A stretch of 32,304 nt of DNA, taken from contig CANIID010000017.1 of NCBI GenBank assembly GCA_947467315.1, positions 1 to 32,304 on the forward strand. Direction: 5' to 3'. The notes beneath the pieces were generated by a model. It did not search any database. It was not told the DNA's origin and saw only the letters and a program-made list of their open reading frames with translations. The translations under genes were made by a program, and so were the position numbers. This document shows positions 8,862 through 16,062 of this stretch, piece after piece; the stretch's first letter is position 1, and each line of letters starts with the position of its first letter. The stretch is from Betaproteobacteria bacterium (lineage in GTDB: Bacteria; Pseudomonadota; Gammaproteobacteria; Burkholderiales; SG8-41).

Positions 8862-9584
8862 GGTTTTTCTTGAATCGCTTGAAAGGGGTGATGCGGGGCT
8901 AGAGAACGCTTGAGGCGGAGCACAAGGGAGCACTTGAAGCGGAGCACAAGGGAACACTTGAAGCGGAGCAGAGGGCGGGATTATACCGGAGGGTGCGCTG
9001 GCGTCCGGCGCCGGACGCAGCGATTGCAGATGCGCGCGCAGCGATTCTTCGACGGAGCTGCGCACCATGGCGCCGATGTTGGCTTTCAAGTCGTCGGTGA
9101 TGCGCGCCAGCGCCTGATCCAGCGCAGAACCGATTTCCGGCAGCACCTGTTTTTGCACCACGCTGGTGATGCGCTCATCGACTTGCGACATCACGCGCAA
9201 ATACGCGGCATGTTCGAGATTCTGGTTTTGCACGCGCGAAATCACTTCGGTGCTGTCGGACGTGGCCGTCTCGGCCGCTTCCGGAAGTGCTTCTACCGGC
9301 GGCGCATCCGCTTCAATCACCGGGTTCATGGCCACGGGCTTCATGGGCTTGAACAGCACCACATCGGTGAGTTCGGGCACGTCGTCGTCTTCCACGTCCG
9401 CGTAGCCCGCCGCTGGCGGAACGGGGATATCGGGCACGTCGGGAACGGCGGAAACGTCGGGAACAACCGTGACGGGATCGGCGGACGCCGTAGCGGGTCT
9501 GCGATGCCGCGCCAGCAGCGCGTCGGCGCGTGCGAGGATTTCGCTGCTATGGTCGTCGTCGTCCTGCGTCGGCTCCTGCGCCAT
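8862..9584 (-). CDS. DUF2486-like protein, open in frame into valS
   Basis: This segment encodes 241 residues from ATG 9584, 18 nt after the holC stop, and has no stop codon before the valS start. The N-terminus is acidic ([21 protein letters not shown]), followed by a proline/valine-rich linker, then DVPELTDVV, then an amphipathic, probably coiled-coil region (about 128-200) ending in [15 protein letters not shown]. Position between holC and valS and the short PELTDVV motif suggest the poorly characterised DUF2486 family, found there in other betaproteobacteria, normally as a separate gene. The last 40 residues are three 8-residue repeats encoded by tandem DNA repeats, unlike the rest. It is either a lost stop codon giving a fusion with ValS, or a separate cistron with an assembly or sequencing indel. 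Confidence 0.6.
8904..8975. repeat. 24-bp tandem repeat, three copies
   Basis: Three adjacent 24-bp units, 8904-8927, 8928-8951 and 8952-8975, differ by only a few bases. On the minus strand they encode [16 protein letters not shown] and CAPPQAFS. The unit is a multiple of three, so copy-number changes keep the frame between the DUF2486-like region and valS. Confidence 0.85.
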
Positions 9585-9602
9585 TGATCGTCCGGCTACG
9601 AT

Positions 9603-10031
9603 TTACGCTTCGGTTTTCGACAGATCGTGGCTGCGGATGTCATAGCCGCGGTCGCGATAAAACTTGAAACGGTCGCGTGCGCTGGCTCGATCAGTATCGT
9701 CCGTGCTGACGATTTCGATCAGGCGCTGAAAGCGGCTGAACATCGGCGGCCACTGGTCGCGCAGGTTCAGCAGCACTTCGTCGTGCGGCGGCTCGCCATC
9801 GTCGTGCGCAATGGTGATGGGTGTGCGCGCCGCCAGTTCGTGCGTGGCCTGGCAGTGCGGAATAAACCCGGTGGACGATGCGGTCCACAGCATGCGATCC
9901 ATTTTCTGCGCGGCTTCGGCGTCGGGACACAACACCGCCACACGCAATCCGCGCGCATAGGCTTTGGCGGCGAGCCGGCACGCGGTGTGCCACTTGTCGC
10001 CGACGTGGGTATAGAAATCGATCTGCGTCAT
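9603..10031 (-). CDS. holC: DNA polymerase III chi subunit
   Basis: Cytoplasmic protein of 142 residues. Chi pairs with psi in the clamp-loader complex and contacts single-strand DNA-binding protein during replication. Typical family features are the start TQIDFYTHVGDKWHTACRLAAKAYARG, the middle segment AQKMDRMLWT, and the conserved block TGFIPHCQ. The gene lies 37 bp downstream of pepA, the standard pepA-holC-valS order of proteobacteria, so it is probably cotranscribed with pepA. The ATG at 10031 has no clear ribosome binding site. The gap to pepA contains an 18-bp inverted repeat (10053-10070). Confidence 0.95.
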   Translation of the reverse strand: MTQIDFYTHVGDKWHTACRLAAKAYARGLRVAVLCPDAEAAQKMDRMLWTASSTGFIPHCQATHELAARTPITIAHDDGEPPHDEVLLNLRDQWPPMFSRFQRLIEIVSTDDTDRASARDRFKFYRDRGYDIRSHDLSKTEA

Positions 10032-10048
10032 GCGTGCCGAATCGTTAT

Positions 10049-10065
10049 AAGGAATTGTTTTTAAA
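10049..10065 (+). repeat. Intergenic 17-bp AT-rich motif, copy 4 (15/17)
   Basis: The plus strand reads AAGGAATTGTTTTTAAA, 15 of 17 matches to the consensus. It lies in the 37-bp gap between pepA and holC. The longer segment 10053-10070, AATTGTTTTTAAACAATT, is an inverted repeat with 8-bp arms and a 2-bp centre, which the other copies do not share. Confidence 0.6.
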
Positions 10066-10068
10066 CAA

Positions 10069-11580
10069 TTATTTTTCGTCTGCGCGATGGATGAGATATT
10101 GCGTTAACAAGGGTACGGGGCGGCCGGTCGAGCCTTTTTCCTTGCCCGATTTCCATGCGGTGCCGGCGACATCCAGGTGCGCCCATTTGAATTTTTTGGT
10201 GAAACGCGACAGGTAACACGCCGCGGTCACCGCGCCTGCCGGCCGTCCGCCGATATTCGCGAAGTCGGCGAAGTTGCTCTTGAGTTGTTCCTGATACTCG
10301 TCATGCAGCGGCATGTGCCAGGCACGATCATGCGACGCTTCGCCGGCCGCGAGGACTTCTTGTGCGAGGGCATCGTCGTTGGCGAAAACGCCGCTGACCA
10401 CATGGCCGAGCGCGATCACGCAGGCGCCGGTGAGGGTGGCGATGTCGATCACCGCCACCGGATCAAAACGCTCGGCGTAGGTCAGCGCATCGCACAGAAT
10501 CAAGCGGCCTTCGGCATCCGTGTTGAGGATTTCAACGGTTTGGCCGGACATGCTGGTGACGATATCGCCGGGCTTGGTGGCACGGCTACCGGGCATGTTT
10601 TCGGTGGCGGGGATAATGCCGACCACGTTAATCGGCAAACGCATTTCGCCCACGGCCTTCAAGGTGCCCAGCACGCTGCCCGCGCCGCTCATGTCGAATT
10701 TCATTTCATCCATTTCGCCGGCGGGTTTGAGCGAGGTGCCGCCGGTATCGAAGGTGACGCCTTTGCCCACCAGCACCACCGGCTTCTGGTTTTTGGGGCC
10801 GCCCCGGTATTCGAGCACGATCAGTTTCGGCGGTTCGGCGCTGCCGCGCGCCACCGAGAGCAAGGTGCCCATGCCGAGTTTTTTCATCTCGGCCGTGTTG
10901 AGAATTTGCACGGTCATGCCTGCCGTGCGAAAGTGCTTGGCCAGCTCTTTTGCCTGATTCGCGAGATACGTGGGGGTGCATACATTGCCGGGCAGATTGC
11001 CGAGGTCTTTTGCGAAACTCATGCCGTTGCCCAGCGCCATGCCCTGCGCGAGGCCCTTTTCCGCAGCGCCGCGTTCGCTCGCGGCGGCATAGGCGAAGGA
11101 CAGCCGCTGGAGTGCAGATGCGGGCGTCTCGGGTTTGCTTTTCATATGATCGAAGCGATAAAACGCTTCGATGGCCAGCGCGGCAGCTTGCGTCACGCGC
11201 CAGGTGACATTACCTCCGTTGTGCTTGCCCGCCGCGAGCGCGGTCAGGTGAATTTCCGCTTCCTTGGCCCCGGTGGACTTGACGGCGCGAAGTGCGGCTT
11301 GCAATGCGCCGCGAAAAGCCTTCGCGTCGAATGACTTCTCCGGGCCGAGTCCCACCAGCAGCACGCGTTCACAGGCAAGCTGTGGCATGCGCTGTAGCAA
11401 CAGCGTGGTGCCCGCGCGGCCATCCATGTCGCCGCTTTGGACGATTTTGGAGAGCGCGCCCTTCGCCGCTTTGTCCAATGCCGCAGCGGGGGCCGACAAG
11501 GTGCGCGATTCGAACACGCCCACGACGACGCAAGCGGACTTTGACGAACCCGGCGTACTCAGTTTTGTGCTAAATTCCAC
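10069..11580 (-). CDS. pepA: Leucyl aminopeptidase (M17), PepA
   Basis: Cytosolic dinuclear metallo-aminopeptidase of 503 residues that removes N-terminal residues, preferring leucine; in E. coli PepA is also a DNA-binding accessory factor for Xer recombination and carAB control. The metal and catalytic regions are intact: GKGVTFDTGGTSLKP with the conserved lysine and aspartate, and NTDAEGRL at residues 353-360. The N-terminal alpha/beta domain (FSTKLSTPGSSKSACVVVGVFESRTLS) is full length. The start is GTG at 11580, with GGAG 9 nt upstream. It heads the minus-strand run pepA-holC-DUF2486-like-valS and is divergent from lptF across about 160 bp, the usual arrangement. Confidence 0.97.
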   Translation of the reverse strand: MEFSTKLSTPGSSKSACVVVGVFESRTLSAPAAALDKAAKGALSKIVQSGDMDGRAGTTLLLQRMPQLACERVLLVGLGPEKSFDAKAFRGALQAALRAVKSTGAKEAEIHLTALAAGKHNGGNVTWRVTQAAALAIEAFYRFDHMKSKPETPASALQRLSFAYAAASERGAAEKGLAQGMALGNGMSFAKDLGNLPGNVCTPTYLANQAKELAKHFRTAGMTVQILNTAEMKKLGMGTLLSVARGSAEPPKLIVLEYRGGPKNQKPVVLVGKGVTFDTGGTSLKPAGEMDEMKFDMSGAGSVLGTLKAVGEMRLPINVVGIIPATENMPGSRATKPGDIVTSMSGQTVEILNTDAEGRLILCDALTYAERFDPVAVIDIATLTGACVIALGHVVSGVFANDDALAQEVLAAGEASHDRAWHMPLHDEYQEQLKSNFADFANIGGRPAGAVTAACYLSRFTKKFKWAHLDVAGTAWKSGKEKGSTGRPVPLLTQYLIHRADEK

Positions 11581-11742
11581 GATGAAATACTCCTGTAAAT
11601 CCTGTGGCTCGTGTGACTTTTTCCTGCGCGGAAAACCGATGATAGAGCGTTGATTATCGATGGTTTCTCCGCGAAAAGCAAAGTCAAACCCGCGCTGGAA
11701 CCCTGCTGGAACACGCTTGCGCCCTCACATAATATTGCCCGG

Positions 11743-12819
11743 ATGATATTCCACAAGACCCTGCTGCGCGAGCTCACGAGCACTGCGTTCGCAACGTTTC
11801 TCGTGCTGCTGGGTATCGTGCTCACCACGCAATTGGTGCGGCTTCTGGGGCAGGCCGCCAGCGGCATGATTACCTCCACCAGCGTGATCGCGCTGCTGGG
11901 CTTTACCGCGCTCAGCTACCTGCCGACGCTGCTGTCGTTGACGTTGTTCATCGCCGTGTTGATGACGCTGAGCCGCGCTTATCGCGATTCTGAAATGGTG
12001 GTGTGGTTTGCCTGTGGCATGAGTCTCACGCGCTGGGTGAGGCCGGTTTTGATGTTTGCGTTGCCGCTGGCGCTCACCATCGCCGCGCTGGCGTTGGCGT
12101 TGTCGCCCTGGGCGTCGGGCCGCGCCGAGGATTATCGCAAGATCATGGACAGCCGCGATGATGCCTCCACCGTTTCGCCGGGTGTGTTTCGCGAATCGCG
12201 CCAGTCCGAGCGAGTGTATTTCGTGGAAGAAGTGACCGGCGCCGACAATCTGGTTGCCAACGTGTTTATCAGTTCCACGCAGAACGGCAAACAGGGTGTG
12301 ATGGTGGCCAAACGGGGCTTTCAGGAAACGCATGCCAATGGCGACCGTTTCCTGGTGATGCTCAACGGCTATCGCTATGAAGGCGAGCCTGGCAATGCGG
12401 ATTTCAAGCTCTACGAATTCGAGCGCTACGCCGTGCGCACGGAAACGCGCGAGGCGCTGCGTGCGCCGAGCACCAAAACGGCTTCCACTCGGGAATTGCT
12501 GGATCAGCCCGAGCCGAAAAATCTGGGTGAGCTGTCGTGGCGCATCGGCCTGCCTATCAGCGCGTTTCTGCTGTCGCTGCTGGCGATTCCCTTGGCGTTC
12601 GTCAATCCGCGTGCGGGCCGCTCGGTCAATCTGGTGATTGCGCTGCTGGTGTATATGGCCTACAGCAATATGCTGTCGGTGATGCAGGTCACGATCGCGC
12701 AGTCGCGCGTGAGTCTCGTGCCGGGACTGCTGGCGGTGCATGCGGTGATGCTGATCCTGATGGTGTTGATGTTCTACCGCAGACTCAGCGTGTTTTCCTT
12801 GTACCGGTTGTTTCGATGA
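11743..12819 (+). CDS. lptF: LPS export permease LptF
   Basis: Inner-membrane permease of the LptB2FG ABC transporter that extracts lipopolysaccharide and passes it to the LptC-LptA bridge. The protein has 358 residues, with three hydrophobic helices at the N-terminus (from about residue 12), a periplasmic beta-jellyroll-like domain (about 130-260) and three more helices at the C-terminus, the standard LptF plan. MIFHKTLLRELTSTAFATFLVLL matches the family start, so I chose ATG 11743 rather than an upstream in-frame start at 11650. The ribosome binding site is weak, and CATAAT 10 bp before the ATG could be a -10 element of a nearly leaderless message. The stop overlaps the lptG start (ATGA). 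Confidence 0.95.
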   Translation: MIFHKTLLRELTSTAFATFLVLLGIVLTTQLVRLLGQAASGMITSTSVIALLGFTALSYLPTLLSLTLFIAVLMTLSRAYRDSEMVVWFACGMSLTRWVRPVLMFALPLALTIAALALALSPWASGRAEDYRKIMDSRDDASTVSPGVFRESRQSERVYFVEEVTGADNLVANVFISSTQNGKQGVMVAKRGFQETHANGDRFLVMLNGYRYEGEPGNADFKLYEFERYAVRTETREALRAPSTKTASTRELLDQPEPKNLGELSWRIGLPISAFLLSLLAIPLAFVNPRAGRSVNLVIALLVYMAYSNMLSVMQVTIAQSRVSLVPGLLAVHAVMLILMVLMFYRRLSVFSLYRLFR

Positions 12820-13889
12820 AAACGCTGCGCCACTACCTCGCGCGCGAGATCATGCTGGCGACCGCACTGGTGATGCTGGCGCTGCTGATGTTGTTCGCTT
12901 TCTTTGATCTGGTGGAAGAGATCAAGGACCTCGGGCTCGGTACGTATCAGATGCGGCATATCGTCAGGCATGTGGTGTTGTCGATTCCCACGCATATGTA
13001 CGAGTTGTTCCCCATCGCGGCACTGATCGGCACCCTCTTTGCGCTGGCGCAGTTAGTGGCGAGTTCGGAATACACGGTGATGCGTACTGCGGGCGTGTCG
13101 GTGACGCGCATGGTGCTGTCGCTGATGAGCGTCGGGTTGTTGTTCGCGATCGTGACCTTTGTGTTCGGCGAGTATATCGGCCCGGCGGCCGACCAGGCGG
13201 CGCAACGGTTTCGCTCGCGCGCGATCACCGGCATCGTGGCGCAGGAGTTTCGCTCCGGCTTGTGGATGAAAGACGATTCCAGTTTTATCAATGTGCTGGA
13301 GGTCACCGCCGATGGCAATCTGAAAGGCGTGCGCATCTACGAATTTGACCAAAACGCCAAATTACGCATGGTCAGTTTCGCCCAAAGCGGCACGTATCAA
13401 GGCGACCGGCGCTGGCTGCTCAAGGACATTGCGCAAACCACGTTCACCGATGTGCGTACTGCTACCAACAAGGTGGCGTCGGCAAGCTGGCAGTCGGTGC
13501 TGGAGCCCAGTCTGCTGAATGTGCTGCTGGTCAAGCCGGAAAAAATGTCGGCGGCGAGTCTGTATTCGTATGCCCAGCATTTGCGCGAAAACCGGCAGAA
13601 GACCTTGCGCTATGAGATTGCCATGTGGTCCAAGGCGGCGTATCCCATTGCGGTGCTGACCATGATGATACTGGCGCTGCCGTTTGCGTATTCGCAGCGA
13701 CGCCAGGGCGGCGTGGGCGCCAAAATCTTCACGGGCATCATGCTCGGCCTGGCGTTCTACTTTTTAGGCAAGCTTTCCGCGCACCTGGGTCTGATCAACG
13801 AATGGCTGCCGGCGGTGAGTGCATTGGCGCCGACGGCGGTGTTCCTGTGCGTCGCGCTGACCATGTTGTGGTGGCAGGAGCGGCGCTAA
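12816..13889 (+). CDS. lptG: LPS export permease LptG
   Basis: Second permease of the LptB2FG lipopolysaccharide extractor, 357 residues, with the same plan as LptF: helices near residues 10-35, 50-75 and 95-125, a periplasmic domain, then three C-terminal helices (from about 270). The first segment MKTLRHYLAREIMLATALVML and the SSEYTVMRTAGVSVTRM coupling-helix region are typical; this helix contacts the ATPase LptB, which is not in the window. It overlaps lptF by 4 bp (12816-12819), indicating translational coupling. Its stop overlaps that of the convergent RDD gene by 4 bp. Confidence 0.95.
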   Translation: MKTLRHYLAREIMLATALVMLALLMLFAFFDLVEEIKDLGLGTYQMRHIVRHVVLSIPTHMYELFPIAALIGTLFALAQLVASSEYTVMRTAGVSVTRMVLSLMSVGLLFAIVTFVFGEYIGPAADQAAQRFRSRAITGIVAQEFRSGLWMKDDSSFINVLEVTADGNLKGVRIYEFDQNAKLRMVSFAQSGTYQGDRRWLLKDIAQTTFTDVRTATNKVASASWQSVLEPSLLNVLLVKPEKMSAASLYSYAQHLRENRQKTLRYEIAMWSKAAYPIAVLTMMILALPFAYSQRRQGGVGAKIFTGIMLGLAFYFLGKLSAHLGLINEWLPAVSALAPTAVFLCVALTMLWWQERR

Positions 13890-14344
13890 CGATTGGATGG
13901 CGTGGCGGTGGGCGAGTTGCCTGGGGTGTCGATGATCCGCGTGCCGGCCAGCCGGTCATGCAGAAATTGCCGGTCGCGATCGAGCAGTGCCCACACAAAG
14001 CCCAGCCCCAGTGCGAAGGTGCTGACGAGTGCGAGCGCGTATCGCGCGGTGGCGCGTGCCGGCGTGAGCGGTGATCCGTCATTCGTTACCACGCGCAGGC
14101 GCCAGGTTTTCATCGGCAGGGTTTGTCCCGCGCCGACCCACTGCCAGACGTAATACACGCCGCACACACTGACCAGCCACAGTTGCAAGGCGCTGCGGGC
14201 GAGAGCGGGATCCCACGGACGTGAGAGCATGACAACCGGCAGTGCGGCCGCGAGCAACATCGCGGCGAGTACCAGTGATTCGTAGATGAGGCTGAGGAGC
14301 CGCCGCTTGATGCTGGCAGCGGGAGGGCTGGGTGCTGCCGTCAC
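13886..14344 (-). CDS. RDD family membrane protein
   Basis: Small inner-membrane protein of 152 residues with the RDD-domain pattern: an arginine near the first helix (KRRLLSLIYESLVLAAMLLAA), a second helix LWLVSVCGVYYVWQW, then GQTLPMKTWRLRVV, and a final helix ending FVWALLDRDRQFLHDRLAGTRII. The RDD family has no single established function; some members are transporters or ion exchangers. It is the last gene of a four-gene minus-strand cluster led by a sigma factor and overlaps the DUF3106 gene by 4 bp, so it is very likely translated from the same transcript. Its end overlaps the lptG stop. Confidence 0.85.
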   Translation of the reverse strand: MTAAPSPPAASIKRRLLSLIYESLVLAAMLLAAALPVVMLSRPWDPALARSALQLWLVSVCGVYYVWQWVGAGQTLPMKTWRLRVVTNDGSPLTPARATARYALALVSTFALGLGFVWALLDRDRQFLHDRLAGTRIIDTPGNSPTATPSNR

Positions 14345-14838
14345 TTGCCCGATGCGTCGGGCGCGGCCGACTCTGGCGTGGTCGATGTGGCGTCAGGTGC
14401 GGCGTCAGAGCGCTGAGAATCCGATTTCGACTGTTGACGCTGACGCAATTTCTGACTGACCTCGTGCTGCTGCGGCGGTGGCAGGTTTTTCAGCGCTTTG
14501 TAATTGTCGCGCGCGAGGCGGCGTTCTTCCTGCGACAGTTTCGCCCACGCCTGCATGCGGGTTCGCAGACGCTCCTGCGCATCCGGCTTCATTTTCGGAT
14601 AACGATTGGCGATGGTGACCCACTTCTTGCGGCGCGTCGTATCGAGGTTGTCCCAATCCGCCGCCAGCGGGCCGAGCACGTGCTGCTGCTGCGGCGAAAG
14701 TTCCGTCCACAGCGGCCGCGCGGGCTTGGCGGCTTCGGATTTTTTCTGATTCTGCTGCTGCGCTTCCGCCCCTGTTGCAACACAGGCGACGCAAACTACG
14801 CACAGCGAGAAGATCAGTGCGAGGGGCGCTTTAACCAC
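14341..14838 (-). CDS. DUF3106 exported protein
   Basis: Predicted periplasmic protein of 165 residues. The first 26 residues form a signal peptide (VKAPLALIFSLCVVCVACVATG) with likely cleavage after AEA. The mature part is rich in helix formers, with two similar blocks containing WTELSPQQQHVLGPLAADWDNLDTTRRKKW and KMKPDAQERLRTRMQAWAKLSQEERRLARDNY, which fits DUF3106. The repeated LSPQQ/LSQEE pattern is reminiscent of helical periplasmic stress proteins, but I do not claim homology. The tail is low complexity. The start is GTG 14838, inside the end of the DUF3619 gene (25-bp overlap), so translation is probably coupled. Confidence 0.85.
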   Translation of the reverse strand: MVKAPLALIFSLCVVCVACVATGAEAQQQNQKKSEAAKPARPLWTELSPQQQHVLGPLAADWDNLDTTRRKKWVTIANRYPKMKPDAQERLRTRMQAWAKLSQEERRLARDNYKALKNLPPPQQHEVSQKLRQRQQSKSDSQRSDAAPDATSTTPESAAPDASGK

Positions 14839-15212
14839 GAATCAATGCTCCGGTCGAGATAGGCGTTGATCGGCAATTCACTGGTGAGCAGGCCTTCATC
14901 GATATCCGCGATTTCACTGCCTTGGGTGCTGAACGATTGCCAGGCTACCGCGCCCGCCAGCGACACCAGCAACGTCAGCAATATCGCCAGAGCACGAAGG
15001 TTGTGACTGAACGGCTCGGCCATGCGCGCGGCACCCTGCGTGGCCCACTCGGGTGCCCAGGAACGCACGGGTTCTTCGTTGAAGTGAGCAAGGGCTTGCT
15101 TGCGGATATCGAGTAATTTGGCAGCCGTACGGGGGTCCAATTGCTGCGTGCCTTGGTTCAGCAGCATTGCAATTTTCTCTGCCAATTCATGGTCTTGTTG
15201 TGTGTTGTTCAT
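14814..15212 (-). CDS. DUF3619 single-pass membrane protein
   Basis: Protein of 132 residues with about 72 cytoplasmic residues, one transmembrane helix (about 73-91, ALAILLTLLVSLAGAVAW) and a short acidic periplasmic tail ending SELPINAYLDRSIDSWLK. The family is DUF3619, without known function. The topology and its 4-bp overlap with the sigma-factor gene resemble anti-sigma factors, which hold a sigma factor with a cytoplasmic N-terminal region. No zinc-binding HxxxCxxC motif is present, so it is not a ZAS-type anti-sigma factor. The anti-sigma role is inference from position and topology. Confidence 0.85.
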   Translation of the reverse strand: MNNTQQDHELAEKIAMLLNQGTQQLDPRTAAKLLDIRKQALAHFNEEPVRSWAPEWATQGAARMAEPFSHNLRALAILLTLLVSLAGAVAWQSFSTQGSEIADIDEGLLTSELPINAYLDRSIDSWLKRPSH

Positions 15213-15775
15213 AGCGTAATTCCCAGTTTCTTCAGTGCATCAGCGAGCGTATGGGTGGCTCTGGAGCAGTGCGTTTTCACGCTTCCCTCGGAGCACCCCA
15301 TTGCTTTTGCCGCTTCCGCGACGTCCATTTCCTCCCAGTAACGCAGGACGAACGCCTCACGTTGACGGGGGGGGAGTTTTTGTAGGCATTTTTCAATAAA
15401 TTCAAGCGTTTGCGCACGCTCCAATTGTTTCAGGGGGGGCGCGGCGTAGGGCGACTCATTTTCCACATCGAGCGTGTCCAATGGATCATAGTCGTCGTCG
15501 GAATCACCGCCGACCAGCGACGAAATGGGCGTGGTCCACGTCGAGCGCACTTTTTGCCGGCGATAGAAATCGCGGATGGTGTTTTGCAGGATGCGCTGAA
15601 ACAGCAGTGGCAATTCCGCGCTCGGACGGCCCGCATATTTTTCCGACAGTTTCAGCATGGAATCCTGAACGATGTCCAATGCGACATGTTCATCCCGTAC
15701 CGCAAACATCGCCTGCTTGTAAGCCCGTCGCTCCACCTCCGCGAGGAAGTCCGCCAGTTCTTTGTATGTAGCCAG
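15209..15775 (-). CDS. ECF-like RNA polymerase sigma factor
   Basis: Alternative sigma factor of 188 residues. Region 2 covers about 17-78 (RRAYKQAMFAVRDEHVALDIVQDSMLKL, then FQRILQNTIRDFYRRQK), joined by an acidic linker (DSDDDYDPLD) to region 4 (about 122-182, LPPRQREAFVLRYWEEMDVAEAAKAMGCSEGSVKTH). The homologous region begins at ATYKELADF, and the best ribosome binding site (GAGG, 8 nt) precedes a CTG codon at 15775, so I place the start there. In-frame TTG codons at 15820 and 15889 are alternatives but have no ribosome binding site. It leads the cluster with DUF3619, DUF3106 and RDD genes and is divergent from ilvB. Target promoters are unknown. Confidence 0.85.
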   Translation of the reverse strand: MATYKELADFLAEVERRAYKQAMFAVRDEHVALDIVQDSMLKLSEKYAGRPSAELPLLFQRILQNTIRDFYRRQKVRSTWTTPISSLVGGDSDDDYDPLDTLDVENESPYAAPPLKQLERAQTLEFIEKCLQKLPPRQREAFVLRYWEEMDVAEAAKAMGCSEGSVKTHCSRATHTLADALKKLGITL

Positions 15776-15861
15776 TTCGGTCGCCTCTTTTATCTTTTGC
15801 GTTCCCGCAATGTGGAGCAATGCCGCCGGACCGCGCCATCGCGAGCAGACCGTTCGGGCGC

Positions 15862-15889
15862 ATCTTAGCAAATCACCCCGGCTGCGCAA
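15862..15889 (-). promoter_or_regulatory. Candidate promoter of the sigma-factor operon
   Basis: On the minus strand TTGCGC (15889-15884), a 16-bp spacer and an extended -10 TGCTAAGAT (-10 hexamer 15867-15862). Transcription from about 15855 would give a leader of about 80 nt before the CTG start, and would exclude the TTG at 15889 as a start. It was found by eye. Confidence 0.3.
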
Positions 15890-15949
15890 GTGAGCCGGTC
15901 ACGCGCGGCGATAAGCGCGGCTATCATGCTGTTTACAATACAGTTTTAC

Positions 15950-15978
15950 TTGACCGAAAGCGCCGTAAACGGTAAGGT
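15950..15978 (+). promoter_or_regulatory. Candidate ilvB promoter
   Basis: TTGACC at 15950-15955, 17-bp spacer, TAAGGT at 15973-15978. The -35 is close to consensus, the -10 weak. It lies about 85 bp upstream of the ilvB start codon and would leave an untranslated leader of about 78 nt. Confidence 0.35.
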
Positions 15979-16028
15979 TGCAGGTTCCCGCACGTCCTGC
16001 CCGAGTCTTGCCTGATTTTCGGGTTTCT

Positions 16029-16053
16029 TTAAGGTTTATTTAAGGTTAAGGTT
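16029..16053 (+). repeat. Triple TTAAGGTT repeat before ilvB
   Basis: TTAAGGTT occurs at 16029-16036, 16040-16047 and 16046-16053. Each contains AAGG, a possible ribosome binding site; the last AAGG (16048-16051) is 11 nt before the ilvB ATG and 5 nt before a TTG at 16057. Confidence 0.6.
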
Positions 16054-16062
16054 TTATTGGCC

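Noticed and set aside
6522-8873. Long open frame of 783 codons on the strand opposite valS
   Set aside because: It is a codon-bias shadow of valS: rich in His, Arg and Ala, with no recognisable family, as usual opposite GC-rich genes.
10177-11334. Open frame of 385 codons opposite pepA
   Set aside because: Antisense shadow of pepA with Arg/His/Gly-rich, low-information translation; pepA has all its catalytic motifs on the other strand.
11582-11653. A 23-codon plus-strand ORF with CKSCGSC just upstream of the pepA start
   Set aside because: No ribosome binding site, antisense to the pepA leader, and too short to separate from chance; the CxxCxxC pattern alone is not enough.
15925-16014. Short ORF from ATG 15925 as an ilvB leader peptide
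   Set aside because: It begins upstream of the predicted start of transcription and is not enriched in Ile, Val or Leu codons.
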